Source of the DNA: Burkholderiales bacterium
Lineage (GTDB): Bacteria; Pseudomonadota; Gammaproteobacteria; Burkholderiales; Burkholderiaceae_D
NCBI GenBank assembly: GCA_026399895.1
Contig: JAPLQC010000020.1
Location: 1-64,000 of the forward strand
Reading direction: 5' to 3'
Length of the DNA stretch: 64,000 bases
Shown: piece by piece, positions 9,513 to 19,154 of the stretch
Layout of the letters: each line of letters opens with the position of its first letter
Position numbering within the stretch: the stretch's first letter is position 1
Made by a program: the position numbers and the translations under genes
The notes under the pieces: generated by a model
What the model was told of the DNA's origin: nothing
Seen by the model: the letters and a program-made list of their open reading frames with translations, nothing else
The model's database searches: none

Positions 9513-11270
9513 TTAAATCCTGCTTAGCTTCTCCATCGCATCAGCGATCGCCGCAGGCTCATAGACTTTCAGCACCTTTTTTGCAGCGGGCTCTAGCTGA
9601 CTGAGATCGCTATTGAGTATTTCATGCTTCACCGACAGCAGCTGGGCCGGATGCATTGAGAACTCACGCAAACCCATGCCAAGCAGCAGTCGGGTCAATT
9701 TGGTATCTCCGGCAATTTCGCCGCAAACCGCTACCGGTATGCCGGCTTTAGCGCCCGCCGAGATGGTCATGAACAACAATTGCAATACCGCTGGATGCAG
9801 CGGGTTATAGAGATGCGCAACCTCGTGATCCACTCGATCAATGGCCAGCGTGTACTGAATCAGATCATTGGTGCCAATCGACAAAAAATCGAGTCGCTTG
9901 ATGAACAAGGGCAGCGTCAATGCCGCTGCGGGAATCTCGATCATCGCGCCGATCTTGATCTCTTGATCAAATTTTTTCTTAGCGTCACGCAGCTGCTGCT
10001 TCGCTTGCTCAATCATGCTCAAGGTCTGATCGATCTCGAAGGCATGCGCCAGCATCGGGATCAACAAATTAATCGGGCCATACGCTGATGCGCGCAAGAT
10101 GGCCCGCAACTGTGTGAGGAACAACTGCGGCTCGGACAGGCAGTAACGAATCGCGCGTAAACCAAGCGCGGGGTTGAGTGCGGTTTCTTCATCCTTGTCG
10201 AGCGGCTTGTCAGCGCCGACATCAAGCGTACGAATGGTTACCGGCCGCCCCTTCATCGCTATCACTGCCTTGCGATAGGACTCGAATTGCTCATCCTCGG
10301 ACGGTGTGCGCGAGGCTTGGCCGCTATGCCCCATGAATAAAAATTCAGAGCGAAATAGTCCAACGCCAACGGCACCCGATTCCAGGGCACCGGCGCAATC
10401 TTCGGGTAGCTCGATGTTGGCCAGCAGATGAATGAACGTGCCGTCGCGTGTGATCGCCGGCGTTTTTTTCAGCTTGCCGAGCTTCTTGCGCTCACGCAGC
10501 AACTGCGCCTGTAGTTCACGGTATTGCTCCAGCACGATAGGCGCCGGATCAACGATCACCGTGCCCGCGTCACCATCAATGATGACCCAGTCTTCGTCGT
10601 CGATCAGCTGCGAAGCATTCGACATACCAACGGCTGCTGGTATGTCGAGACTACGCGCCACGATAGCGGTATGCGAATTCTGGCCGCCGAGGTCAGTCAC
10701 AAACCCTACAAACGCGCGATCACGAAACTGCAGCATGTCAGCCGGCGAGATGTCGTGGGCAACAACTATCATCTGCGGCACATACTGATCTTCAGAGGCC
10801 GCAGGTACAGTAGGAAACGACTGCTCCGATCCGGTTAAGATTTTGAGAACACGCTCGCCAACCTGACGAATATCGTTTTTGCGCTCACGCAGGTAAAGAT
10901 CTTCGATCTCGTCGAACTGCGCCGACAATGCATCGATTTGTGACAGCAGCGCCCACTCAGCGTTGTAATGACGGCTGCGAATCATGCGCAGCGGTTCTTC
11001 AGAAATAATGGGGTCCGACAAGATCAGCGCATGCACATCGATGAATGCCGCTAACTCGGTGGGCGCATCCAACGGCAAATCGCGGCGCAGAATACGTAGC
11101 TCTTCATTGACGCGCTCAATCGCGCTACTCAGGCGATCGACTTCGGCTTCGAGGCGCTCCTCGGGCACGAGGTAATGTTTGACATCGCGTGCCGCTGGCC
11201 GCAACAGATGCGCCCGACCAATCGCGATACCTCTCGAGACCGGTATGCCGTGCAGCGTGAATGATGCCAT
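9513..11270 (-). CDS. ptsI: PTS enzyme I (PEP-protein phosphotransferase)
   Basis: Enzyme I takes phosphate from phosphoenolpyruvate and passes it to HPr. The 585-residue protein has the active-site motif GGQNSHTAIVAR with the phospho-accepting His at about residue 200, the PEP-binding LFRSEFLFM and the late LSIGTNDLIQYTLAIDR and CGEIAGD signatures. Length is normal. It follows ptsH by 7 bp in the order EIIA, HPr, EI. No sugar permease (EIIB/EIIC) is nearby, so the chain is probably regulatory, as known for many betaproteobacteria. Confidence 0.95.
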   Translation of the reverse strand: MASFTLHGIPVSRGIAIGRAHLLRPAARDVKHYLVPEERLEAEVDRLSSAIERVNEELRILRRDLPLDAPTELAAFIDVHALILSDPIISEEPLRMIRSRHYNAEWALLSQIDALSAQFDEIEDLYLRERKNDIRQVGERVLKILTGSEQSFPTVPAASEDQYVPQMIVVAHDISPADMLQFRDRAFVGFVTDLGGQNSHTAIVARSLDIPAAVGMSNASQLIDDEDWVIIDGDAGTVIVDPAPIVLEQYRELQAQLLRERKKLGKLKKTPAITRDGTFIHLLANIELPEDCAGALESGAVGVGLFRSEFLFMGHSGQASRTPSEDEQFESYRKAVIAMKGRPVTIRTLDVGADKPLDKDEETALNPALGLRAIRYCLSEPQLFLTQLRAILRASAYGPINLLIPMLAHAFEIDQTLSMIEQAKQQLRDAKKKFDQEIKIGAMIEIPAAALTLPLFIKRLDFLSIGTNDLIQYTLAIDRVDHEVAHLYNPLHPAVLQLLFMTISAGAKAGIPVAVCGEIAGDTKLTRLLLGMGLREFSMHPAQLLSVKHEILNSDLSQLEPAAKKVLKVYEPAAIADAMEKLSRI

Positions 11271-11277
11271 CGCGTAC

Positions 11278-11547
11278 CTATTCGCTCTCGCCGAAACGTG
11301 CCTCGATCAACTGCACCAGTGCGTCCATGCAATCTTGCTCGTCAGGCCCTTCGGTCTCGATCGTGACATGACTTCCCTTACCAGCCGCCAGCATCATCAC
11401 ACCCATAATCGACTTAGCATTCACACGGCGCTGGTTGCGGGTCATCCATACCTCGCTCTGATGCTTCGCTGCTAGCTGGGTCAGCTTGGCCGACGCGCGC
11501 GCGTGTAATCCGAGTTTGTTGATAATTTCGATGTCTCTGCTGATCAT
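11278..11547 (-). CDS. ptsH: PTS phosphocarrier protein HPr
   Basis: HPr carries phosphate from EI to EIIA. Starting at the ATG at 11547, the protein is 89 residues, begins MISRDIEIINKLGLHARAS with the active His at residue 15, and has Ser46 in the AKSIMG motif, the site used by HPr kinase in lineages that have it. A longer frame upstream exists but would extend into the EIIA gene and is not HPr-like, so it was rejected. It overlaps nothing and is followed by ptsI after 7 bp. Confidence 0.93.
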   Translation of the reverse strand: MISRDIEIINKLGLHARASAKLTQLAAKHQSEVWMTRNQRRVNAKSIMGVMMLAAGKGSHVTIETEGPDEQDCMDALVQLIEARFGESE

Positions 11548-11567
11548 GAGTGCCGTGTTTGAAAAAT

Positions 11568-11975
11568 TTAAGTTGGTGACAGTTTCACTCGGCCATCGAC
11601 GCGACAAGCACCATTTTGGCCACCTGCCAACGCCATCTCGAGGACAACATCCAGCGTATCGTGGCGGTAGGTGATTGCACGCAGCAACATCGGCAGGCTA
11701 ATACCGGCAATCACTTCGACCTCGCCCGGTGCGCATAACTGCAAAGTGCAATTGGCCGGCGTACCGCCAACGACATCAGTAATCACCAGCACGCCACTAC
11801 CATCATTAATACGTGCAATGGCTGCATGCGCCAAGACACGAACCTCATCGGGGTTTTGATCCGCCATGACATCGATGGCCTCAACCTGCGCCGGAGTTGC
11901 GCGAAATACATGGCTAGCGGCAGCAATAAACGCCTGCCCAAGCGGCGCGTGAGTCAGTAGCAAAATGCCGACCAT
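11568..11975 (-). CDS. PTS EIIA component, mannose family
   Basis: This is a 135-residue cytosolic EIIA of the mannose family, which accepts phosphate from HPr. It starts MVGILLLTHAPLGQAF, with the predicted phospho-accepting His at residue 9, and has the conserved ITDVVGGTPAN segment near 62 and the ISLPMLLRA segment near 91. It stands first in EIIA-ptsH-ptsI. Stand-alone EIIA-Man proteins in betaproteobacteria usually act as signal proteins rather than in sugar import; that role is inferred from the absence of EIIB, EIIC and EIID genes. Confidence 0.9.
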   Translation of the reverse strand: MVGILLLTHAPLGQAFIAAASHVFRATPAQVEAIDVMADQNPDEVRVLAHAAIARINDGSGVLVITDVVGGTPANCTLQLCAPGEVEVIAGISLPMLLRAITYRHDTLDVVLEMALAGGQNGACRVDGRVKLSPT

Positions 11976-11998
11976 CAGTTATCGCCCGTGATATGTCT

Positions 11999-12952
11999 TT
12001 ATCGTGATTCTTGAGATTCGTCGCGCTCGAGCGCATCGATAAACATCGCAGCAACATCACACCCAGTTTGCTGCATGATTTCCTGAAAGCAGGTCGGGCT
12101 GGTAACGTTAATCTCGGTGAGATTCGCGCCTATGACGTCCAATCCTACCAGCATCAAGCCGCGCGCCTGCAGTATAGGTGCCAAGGTTTCGCCGATCTCG
12201 CGCTCACGCTCGGACAATGGCATCGCAATACCGGTACCACCTGCGGCGAGATTGCCTCTAACCTCACCCGCCTGCGGCACACGTGCCAAACAATAGGGCA
12301 CGACCTTGCCCGCAATCAGCAACACGCGCTTGTCACCGTTGACGATCTCCGGGATGTAGCGCTGCGCCATGATGGTACGACGGCCATTATCGGTCAGGGT
12401 CTCGAGGATGGCGCCGAGGTTCATCGCATCATCACGCACACGGAATATGCCCATTCCACCCATGCCATCGAGTGGCTTGAGAATAATGTCCCGATGCTCA
12501 GCATGAAAAGCGCGCAGATGCGCAGCATCGCTGCTGACGAGTGTGGGCGCCGTGAACTGCGTGAACCCGGTGATGGCGAGCTTCTCGTTGTGATTCCGAA
12601 TCGCCGCCGGGCGGTTCACCACACGCGCGCCCTGTGTCTCAGCCAGCTCCAACAAATGGGTGGCGTAGACATACTCCATGTCGAACGGCGGATCAGTGCG
12701 CTCAACCACTACATCAAATTCATTGAGCGATTGCTGCACAGTTTCTTCGACGCGATACCAGGCGCCGATCTCACCCGTGAGCACAATCCGCGACGCCTTG
12801 GTCAATACACGGCCATCGCGAATGAACATATCGGCGTGACCGAATGCATACATTGCATGACCGCGCGCACTCGCCTCACGCATCATGGCGTAAGTAGAGT
12901 CCTTCTTCAGATTGAAGCCGGACAGCGGGTCGCAGGCGAAAGCGATTTTCAT
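11999..12952 (-). CDS. gshB: glutathione synthetase
   Basis: This ATP-grasp enzyme adds glycine to gamma-glutamylcysteine. The 317-residue protein begins MKIAFACDPLSGFNLKKDST and shows the GshB motifs DPPFDMEYVYATHLLE near residue 86, ILKPLDGMGGMGIFR near 156-170, VNGDKRVLLI near 209 and GLDVIGANLTEINVTSPT near 273-290. Length is normal. It lies 17 bp downstream of gshA, so both steps of glutathione synthesis are probably in one transcript. Confidence 0.95.
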   Translation of the reverse strand: MKIAFACDPLSGFNLKKDSTYAMMREASARGHAMYAFGHADMFIRDGRVLTKASRIVLTGEIGAWYRVEETVQQSLNEFDVVVERTDPPFDMEYVYATHLLELAETQGARVVNRPAAIRNHNEKLAITGFTQFTAPTLVSSDAAHLRAFHAEHRDIILKPLDGMGGMGIFRVRDDAMNLGAILETLTDNGRRTIMAQRYIPEIVNGDKRVLLIAGKVVPYCLARVPQAGEVRGNLAAGGTGIAMPLSEREREIGETLAPILQARGLMLVGLDVIGANLTEINVTSPTCFQEIMQQTGCDVAAMFIDALERDESQESR

Positions 12953-12969
12953 GCGGCTTGACCGAGTGA

Positions 12970-14268
12970 TTAGTAATCTTCCGGGTTCGGATCGGTGCGC
13001 TCAATCTCCAGCGATGCCGCCAGCAAGGCCAAGCGCGCCACCACGCCATACATATAAAACCGGTTAGGTGCAGCTGTGCCCGGCTTAGCACCCAGATCGG
13101 GCAGTGAGTGCTGCTGCGCGAAAGCCAGCGGTACGAAATGCGCTCCAGGTGAATTCAGGTTTTCATCAACCCCGCGCTCGGCATGCACACGATAAAAACC
13201 ACCGATCACATAGCGATCGATCATGTATACCACTGGCTCGGCGACCGACTCATTAATTTGCTCGAAGCTGTGCACGCCTTCCTGCACGATCACATCACTC
13301 ACCTCGAGACCTTCTTTCACCACGGCCATCTTGTTGCGCTGCTTGCGATTCAGATCTTTCACTTCTGAAGCGTCACGCACCGTCATGATGCCCATGCCAT
13401 AGGTACCGGCATCCGCCTTGACGATGACGAAAGGTGCTTCCTTGATACCGTACTCTTTGTACTTCTTGCGAATCTTGGTGAGCACCGCATCAACGCTTTG
13501 CGCAAGGTGCTCTTCACCCGTACGCTCCTGAAAATTGATGCTGCCGCATTTCGCGAAATAGGGATTCACCATCCATGGATCAATATCGATCAGCTTGCCG
13601 AATTTCTTGGCAATCTCATCGTAGGCCGCGAAATGATTGGTCTTGCGTCGTACCGCCCAACCGGCATGTAACGGCGGCAGCAAGGTTTGCTCATGCAACC
13701 CCTCCAAAATTTTTGGAATACCTGCCGACAAATCATTGTTGAGCAAGATAGTGCAAGGGTCGAAGTTTTTAAGACCCAGCCGACGACCATTGGCCGAGCG
13801 CTCGAGCGGCTCTAGCGTGAGCGTGCCACCCTCTGGCAGTTCTAACGTGGTCGGGCTCTTGATGTCCTCAGACAATGAACCCAGCCGAACATTGAGACCA
13901 GTCTGGCGAAAAATCTGGATCAAGCGCGCGACGTTTTGCAGGTAGAAGGTATTGCGTGTGTGCCGCTCAGGAATCAGTAACAGGTTGCGCGCATCCGGGC
14001 AGTATTTATCAATCGCCGCCATCGCTGCTTGCACGGCAAGCGGCAGCATTTCCTGTGCGATGTTGTTGAAACCGCCTGGGAATAAATTGGTATCCACCGG
14101 CGCCAGCTTGAAACCGGAGTTGCGCATATCCACCGAACAGTAAAACGGGGGCGTGTGCTCCTGCCACTCGAGCCGGAACCAGCGCTCGATGACTGGGGTA
14201 GCGTCAAGAATCTTTTTCTCGAGTTCGAGCAACGGGCCGTTCAGGGCCGTGACCAGATGGGGAACCAT
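12970..14268 (-). CDS. gshA: glutamate-cysteine ligase, beta/alpha-proteobacterial type
   Basis: This enzyme makes gamma-glutamylcysteine, the first and rate-limiting step of glutathione synthesis. The 432-residue protein belongs to the GshA family with an ATP-grasp-like C-terminal half, not to the E. coli family. It includes VDMRNSGFKLAPVDTNLFPGGFNN near residue 47-68 and the nucleotide-binding VIVKADAGTYGMGIMTV near 289. It is directly upstream of gshB. No well-placed Shine-Dalgarno is seen before the ATG. A leader of about 140 bp separates it from the amtB terminator. Confidence 0.92.
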   Translation of the reverse strand: MVPHLVTALNGPLLELEKKILDATPVIERWFRLEWQEHTPPFYCSVDMRNSGFKLAPVDTNLFPGGFNNIAQEMLPLAVQAAMAAIDKYCPDARNLLLIPERHTRNTFYLQNVARLIQIFRQTGLNVRLGSLSEDIKSPTTLELPEGGTLTLEPLERSANGRRLGLKNFDPCTILLNNDLSAGIPKILEGLHEQTLLPPLHAGWAVRRKTNHFAAYDEIAKKFGKLIDIDPWMVNPYFAKCGSINFQERTGEEHLAQSVDAVLTKIRKKYKEYGIKEAPFVIVKADAGTYGMGIMTVRDASEVKDLNRKQRNKMAVVKEGLEVSDVIVQEGVHSFEQINESVAEPVVYMIDRYVIGGFYRVHAERGVDENLNSPGAHFVPLAFAQQHSLPDLGAKPGTAAPNRFYMYGVVARLALLAASLEIERTDPNPEDY

Positions 14269-14413
14269 GGAAAACCTTGTGAATTCGGGGCGCGCGACGC
14301 GCGCAGGGGGATAGATTCTAACGGAATCGGTCAGCGTCGCCCGACGCGATGCCCAAGACTCCGATGCTGATCATATCCTTGGGCGGCGCTAGTAAAGTTT
14401 CTGAGCGGCTGAA

Positions 14414-14440
14414 TAGAAAACGCCCTCTTGCGAGGGCGTC
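14414..14440 (-). terminator. terminator of the torF-glnK-amtB unit
   Basis: On the minus strand GACGCCCTC, a four-base loop and GAGGGCG are followed by TTTTCTATTC. It lies about 35 bp past the amtB stop and closes that transcription unit. Confidence 0.8.
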
Positions 14441-14475
14441 TAAATAGGCTCCGAAGAGCCCGTACTGCGGGGAGA

Positions 14476-15981
14476 TCAGGAATGGTAGGCAGTCTCGCCG
14501 TGGCTGGAGATATCCAGACCCTCGCGCTCTTCCTCTTCGGTGACGCGCAAGCCAACGATCATGTCGACCACTTTGTAGGCAATGAAAGCAACCACGCCGG
14601 ACCAGATCACGGTTGTCAGGACCGCCTGCAGCTGAATCCAAAGCTGGCCAGTGATCGAATACTCTGGCGATACGGCATTCGCGACATAGTCGTAGATGCC
14701 AGCGCCGCCGAGGCTAGGCGAGGCGAACACGCCGGTCAGCAGCGCGCCGAGGATACCGCCGACGCCGTGCACACCGAACACATCCAATGAATCATCCGCA
14801 CCGAGCAGTCGCTTCAGACCGTTCACGCCCCACAGGCAGACGACGCCCGCCAGCAAACCGATCACCAAACCACCCATCAGGCCGACCAGACCAGCCGCAG
14901 GAGTGATCGCCACCAAGCCCGCAACCGCACCGGAGGCGGCGCCCAGCATGGAGGGCTTGCCCTTGAGTACCCACTCGGCGAGGCTCCAGGAAACCACCGC
15001 TGCCGCTGTTGCCAGCAAGGTGTTGGCGAAGGCCAGTGCAGCCGAGCCATTTGCCTCGAGTGCCGAACCAGCATTGAAGCCAAACCAGCCCACCCACAGC
15101 ATGGACGCGCCGACCATGGTGAGCGTCAGCGAATGCGGTGCCATGGCTTCGCGGCCCAGACCGACGCGCTTGCCGAGCATGAACGCACCGACCAGACCCG
15201 CCATCGCCGCGTTGATGTGCACCACGGTGCCGCCAGCGAAGTCCAGCGCACCTTTCTGCCACAGCCAGCCAGAAGCCGCGGTGGCTTTCTCGGCAGCAGC
15301 TGCATCAGTGAACGCATCCGGGCCGGGCCAGAACCAGACCATGTGCGCAATCGGCACGTAAGAGAAAGTGAACCAGAGCACCATGAACAGCACGACTGCG
15401 GAGAACTTGATCCGCTCGGCGAATGAACCGACGATCAGCGCGCAAGTGATGCCGGCAAAGCTGGCCTGGAAACACGCGAACACCATCTCGGGGATGACGA
15501 TGCCTTTACTGAAGGTGGCGCCCGGTGAATCAGGCGTCATGCCCTTCATGAACAGGCGATCAAGGCCGCCGAAGAATGCGCCGCTCTCGGTAAATGCCAA
15601 GGAGTAGCCATAGATGAACCACAGCACGGTGATGAGCGAGAAGATCATCATCACTTGCATCAGTACCGACAGCATGTTCTTGGCGCGAACCAAGCCGCCG
15701 TAGAACAACCCCAAGCCGGGCAAACACATCATGATCACAATGATGGTGGCAACCATCATCCAGGCGGTATCGCCTTTGTTGGGTACCGGGGCTGCCGCTG
15801 CCGGAGCTGCCGCATCAGCGGCGGGTGTAGCCGATGCAGCAGCTGCTGGCGCAGCTGCAGGTGCCTCGGCCGCAGGTGCGGCTGCGGCCGGTGCAGTATC
15901 TTCAGCCGACACGATCGGCGTTGCACCGATCGCGAACAGCAGCAAGCCGGCGCTCGCTAGGTTAATGAACCACTTTTTCAT
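14476..15981 (-). CDS. amtB: ammonium transporter AmtB
   Basis: AmtB is the trimeric inner-membrane ammonium channel. From the ATG at 15981 it has about 501 residues: a cleavable signal peptide, an Ala/Pro-rich linker of about 45 residues, then 11 predicted membrane helices starting at GDTAWMMVATIIVIMMCLPG. Amt signatures include GGLVRAKNMLS, the FAGGTVVHINAA region and GVHGVGGILGALLTG. The ATG at 15981 is preferred over 15987 because AAGGGGG is too close to the latter. It follows glnK by 12 bp; PII proteins block Amt channels when nitrogen is plentiful. Confidence 0.95.
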   Translation of the reverse strand: MKKWFINLASAGLLLFAIGATPIVSAEDTAPAAAAPAAEAPAAAPAAAASATPAADAAAPAAAAPVPNKGDTAWMMVATIIVIMMCLPGLGLFYGGLVRAKNMLSVLMQVMMIFSLITVLWFIYGYSLAFTESGAFFGGLDRLFMKGMTPDSPGATFSKGIVIPEMVFACFQASFAGITCALIVGSFAERIKFSAVVLFMVLWFTFSYVPIAHMVWFWPGPDAFTDAAAAEKATAASGWLWQKGALDFAGGTVVHINAAMAGLVGAFMLGKRVGLGREAMAPHSLTLTMVGASMLWVGWFGFNAGSALEANGSAALAFANTLLATAAAVVSWSLAEWVLKGKPSMLGAASGAVAGLVAITPAAGLVGLMGGLVIGLLAGVVCLWGVNGLKRLLGADDSLDVFGVHGVGGILGALLTGVFASPSLGGAGIYDYVANAVSPEYSITGQLWIQLQAVLTTVIWSGVVAFIAYKVVDMIVGLRVTEEEEREGLDISSHGETAYHS

Positions 15982-15993
15982 TTGCATACCCCC

Positions 15994-16353
<360 letters not shown>

Positions 16354-17118
16354 TCAGAATGCTTTGGTCGCGGAGACGACAACTGCCTCACCGGCAACTT
16401 TGGTACCGTTCCAAGTGAAGAAGGCTGTGTTACCCGTCGTGTTTATGTAAGCAATCGAGCCTGTTGCGAAGCCAAAATCGTTAGTCAGGCCGAGTTTGAA
16501 GTCCTCGTAGTTGCCGGCAGTTTGACCCTCAAAGTGCTGTCGTCCTGCGTGCGCATTCAATACCCACTTCTCCATCAATGGAAAATTTACGCCTGCGTCA
16601 ATGTAATAACTGCCGCGATCTCCTGTCGCGAAAGTGTCAGTTAGGGCATAAGAATATTTCAAATAAACCGGACCATATCCCAATTGGCCATAGGCCTCTA
16701 GCGTATTAGCTGCCCTACCGATCGCAGTAATTGACTTCAAACTTTCGCCGGGAAAGTAATAATAGGCACCGCCAACGTCATAAGAAAATCCGGCGCCCAA
16801 ATCGCCCCTCTTACCGCCATAAAAATCAATCTCCACTGGGGCAGTATCGTCTCCTCCAAATGTAAGCGCGTTGGCCTTCACCCACTTTATATTTGATAGA
16901 AATGCGCCCGCGTAGAGTCCAGTAGGGTTGTTGGTGTAGTCGACAGTGAACTGCAGTGCAGCCTCTTTTTGGGTCTGAGAAATCCCACGAAAGCGATAGT
17001 CGGATGTTAAGGTGGCCGAGTAAGCAAACTGGTGATCAGGAGCCGCAGCCTCCTGGGCAAAAGCTCCATGGCTAAAAAAAATAGGTGCTAAAGCGCTGGC
17101 GAGAATCAATTTTTTCAT
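16354..17118 (-). CDS. TorF-type putative porin (outer-membrane protein)
   Basis: This is a 254-residue outer-membrane beta-barrel protein of the family once called CHP02001. Residues 1-21 are a signal peptide ending AFAQE. The mature part has alternating aromatic beta strands, the signature SATLTSDYRFRGISQTQKE near residue 33-51 and a terminal aromatic residue (KAF). Its place ahead of glnK and amtB behind a sigma-54 promoter suggests that it admits ammonium or another nitrogen source across the outer membrane under nitrogen limitation, but its cargo is not known. Confidence 0.85.
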   Translation of the reverse strand: MKKLILASALAPIFFSHGAFAQEAAAPDHQFAYSATLTSDYRFRGISQTQKEAALQFTVDYTNNPTGLYAGAFLSNIKWVKANALTFGGDDTAPVEIDFYGGKRGDLGAGFSYDVGGAYYYFPGESLKSITAIGRAANTLEAYGQLGYGPVYLKYSYALTDTFATGDRGSYYIDAGVNFPLMEKWVLNAHAGRQHFEGQTAGNYEDFKLGLTNDFGFATGSIAYINTTGNTAFFTWNGTKVAGEAVVVSATKAF

Positions 17119-17187
17119 TGGATTTCCTTTTTTTTGGATCAGAGATAAAAACCTGCGTCACGTTGAACGTGTTTGCCCGTAGCAACC

Positions 17188-17205
17188 TAGCAGGACGTGT
17201 GCCAA
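17188..17205 (-). promoter_or_regulatory. sigma-54 promoter upstream of the porin-glnK-amtB unit
   Basis: The minus strand reads TTGGCACACGTCCTGCTA. It has GG and GC separated by exactly 10 bp and matches the -24 element TTGGCAC perfectly and the -12 element as CTGCT (consensus TTGCT). It lies about 70 bp upstream of the porin ATG. A perfect 6-bp inverted repeat (CACGTT/AACGTG, 17159-17171) lies just downstream in the leader. The promoter type fits the nitrogen-uptake content of the unit. Confidence 0.72.
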
Positions 17206-17339
17206 CAAGGATCAGGGGAAATGCTTGCCAAATCTGCTAATTCCTTTAGCATTCGCACCCAGATTCCTCGCTTTCCCACTTCAAACCGCACCGCAACAGG
17301 GCAGCCGCCTCAAGGTGGTGCAAGCATCCTAAACCAGTC

Positions 17340-17582
17340 ATGAGCCACGGCCCGAGTTTTCTTGACGAACTGCAACATCGGATCCGCGAGGTGCTGCAGC
17401 AATCGCCCGCCAAAGATCTGGAAAACAACCTGCGCGCGATGCTGCATCAGGGCTTTGCCAAGCTCGATCTATTAACGCGCGAGGAGTTCGAGTTGCAGGC
17501 CGAAGTGCTGGCGCGCACCCGCGCCAAGCTCGAGGCGCTTGAGCGTCGGGTTGCCGAGCTCGAAACACGCCCTAAAGACTGA
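17340..17582 (+). CDS. ubiK: ubiquinone biosynthesis accessory factor UbiK
   Basis: This is an 80-residue protein of the BMFP/UbiK family, which helps assemble the aerobic ubiquinone biosynthetic complex with UbiJ and also binds membranes. The N-terminal part has a helix followed by the conserved DLENNLRAMLHQGFAKLDLL (about residues 28-47) and the C-terminal half is a coiled coil (LARTRAKLEALERRVAELE). It is 7 bp upstream of comM in the same direction and divergent from the porin operon. Confidence 0.9.
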   Translation: MSHGPSFLDELQHRIREVLQQSPAKDLENNLRAMLHQGFAKLDLLTREEFELQAEVLARTRAKLEALERRVAELETRPKD

Positions 17583-17589
17583 CCCCACC

Positions 17590-19110
17590 ATGGCACTGGC
17601 CGTCCTGCGCAGCCGCGCATTGGCAGGCATGCGCGCGCCCGAAGTCACGGTCGAGGTGCATGTCGGCAGCGGACTCCCCACCTTCACCATCGTTGGGCTG
17701 GCGGACACCGAGGTGCGCGAGTCACGCGACCGGGTGCGAGCTGCGTTACGCAACTCGGGCTTTGAATTTCCGGCGGGTCACATCACGGTCAATTTAGCGC
17801 CAGCCGATCTGCCAAAAGAGTCTGCGCGCTACGACTTGCCGATCGCGCTGGGCATACTCGCCGCCAGCGGGCAACTGCCGAACGACAAGTTAGATGACTA
17901 TGAATTCGCCGGTGAGTTATCGCTGTCGGGCGAGTTACGGCCGATCCGTGCGGCGCTGGCGATGAGCGTGGCGGTTCAGCGCACATCGGGGCAACGTCAG
18001 CGCGCATTTATTCTGCCGCGGGCGAATGCCTCGGAAGCGGCGCTAGTGCCGGATGCGCGCATTCTGCCGGCCGACTCTCTGCTGCAGGTCTTCGCCCATT
18101 TCACGGCGACCGATGCGGCGGCACGTTTGGTGGCGATGTCACCGGTGTCTGTCGCTACGAGCGCAAAGTGTGCCGACTTCGCCGATGTGCGCGGACAAAC
18201 GCAAGCAAGACGTGCGATGGAGATTGCCGCCGCCGGCGCACACAGTTTGCTGATGGTCGGCCCGCCGGGGTCGGGTAAGTCGATGCTGGCGTCGCGCCTA
18301 CCTGGCATCTTGCCGCCGATGACACAAGACGAGGCTCTGGACAGCGCGGCACTGCAATCGATTGCGGGTGGCTTCTGTGCATCCCGCTGGCAGCAGAGAC
18401 CGTTTCGCGCACCGCATCACACCGCTTCTGCGGTGGCGCTGGTGGGTGGCGGGGCAGTCCCCCGCCCGGGCGAGATCTCGCTGGCGCATCATGGCGTGCT
18501 GTTTCTGGATGAGCTGCCCGAGTTTGAGCGCAAAGTACTCGAGGTACTACGCGAGCCACTGGAGGCGGGCCATGTGACTATCTCGCGCGCCGCACGACAA
18601 ACCGATTTTCCGTGTCGCTTTCAATTGGTGGCGGCGATGAATCCCTGCCCGTGCGGCTATCTGAGCCATCCACAGCGCGCCTGTCGCTGCACCCCGGATG
18701 CGGTTGCGCGCTATCAGGGCCGTATCTCTGGCCCGCTACTAGATAGAATCGACATGCAGCTCACTGTACCCGCAATGAGCACGGCCGAGATGCTGGATGC
18801 GCCGACGGGTGAATCGTCGGCCAACATCGCGCACAGGGTGGCAGTCGCACGTGAACGGCAAATCGCGCGACAGCAAACATCCAATGCACTGCTGTCATCA
18901 AATCAGATTGATCATCACTGCCAGCCCGACGCTGGCGCTACTACGCTGCTACGCGCAGCAATCGAGAGATTGCATTGGTCGGCACGTGCTTATCATCGCG
19001 TACTAAAAATCGCGCGCACGATCGCCGATTTGGAAAACTCTCCGCACATCAGCAGCGCACACGCAGCTGAAGCGATTCAATACCGGCGCGCGCTGCAATC
19101 GGCGGCTTGA
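17590..19110 (+). CDS. comM: YifB/ComM family Mg-chelatase-like AAA+ ATPase
   Basis: ComM is a hexameric helicase that promotes branch migration during natural transformation. From ATG 17590 the protein has 506 residues: an N-terminal ChlI-like S5 fold (GLPTFTIVGLADTEVRESRDRVRAA near 27-50), Walker A GPPGSGKSMLASRLPG near residue 224, Walker B GVLFLDELPEF and a Cys cluster CPCGYLSHPQRACRC in the sensor region. The longer frame from 17539 overlaps ubiK and is not conserved, so it was not chosen. dprA, another transformation gene, lies at 34920. Confidence 0.92.
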   Translation: MALAVLRSRALAGMRAPEVTVEVHVGSGLPTFTIVGLADTEVRESRDRVRAALRNSGFEFPAGHITVNLAPADLPKESARYDLPIALGILAASGQLPNDKLDDYEFAGELSLSGELRPIRAALAMSVAVQRTSGQRQRAFILPRANASEAALVPDARILPADSLLQVFAHFTATDAAARLVAMSPVSVATSAKCADFADVRGQTQARRAMEIAAAGAHSLLMVGPPGSGKSMLASRLPGILPPMTQDEALDSAALQSIAGGFCASRWQQRPFRAPHHTASAVALVGGGAVPRPGEISLAHHGVLFLDELPEFERKVLEVLREPLEAGHVTISRAARQTDFPCRFQLVAAMNPCPCGYLSHPQRACRCTPDAVARYQGRISGPLLDRIDMQLTVPAMSTAEMLDAPTGESSANIAHRVAVARERQIARQQTSNALLSSNQIDHHCQPDAGATTLLRAAIERLHWSARAYHRVLKIARTIADLENSPHISSAHAAEAIQYRRALQSAA

Positions 19111-19154
19111 GTCGTGCAGCGCGTCCAAATAGTGGGCGCTGTTAACATCGCCCG

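Noticed and set aside
12011..12961. A 316-codon open frame on the plus strand opposite gshB.
   Set aside because: gshB on the other strand has all family motifs; the plus-strand product is compositionally odd (His/Arg-rich) and unrecognised.
14696..15361. A 221-codon plus-strand frame opposite amtB.
   Set aside because: It is Pro/Ala/Ser-rich noise from the reverse strand of a GC-rich membrane protein gene.
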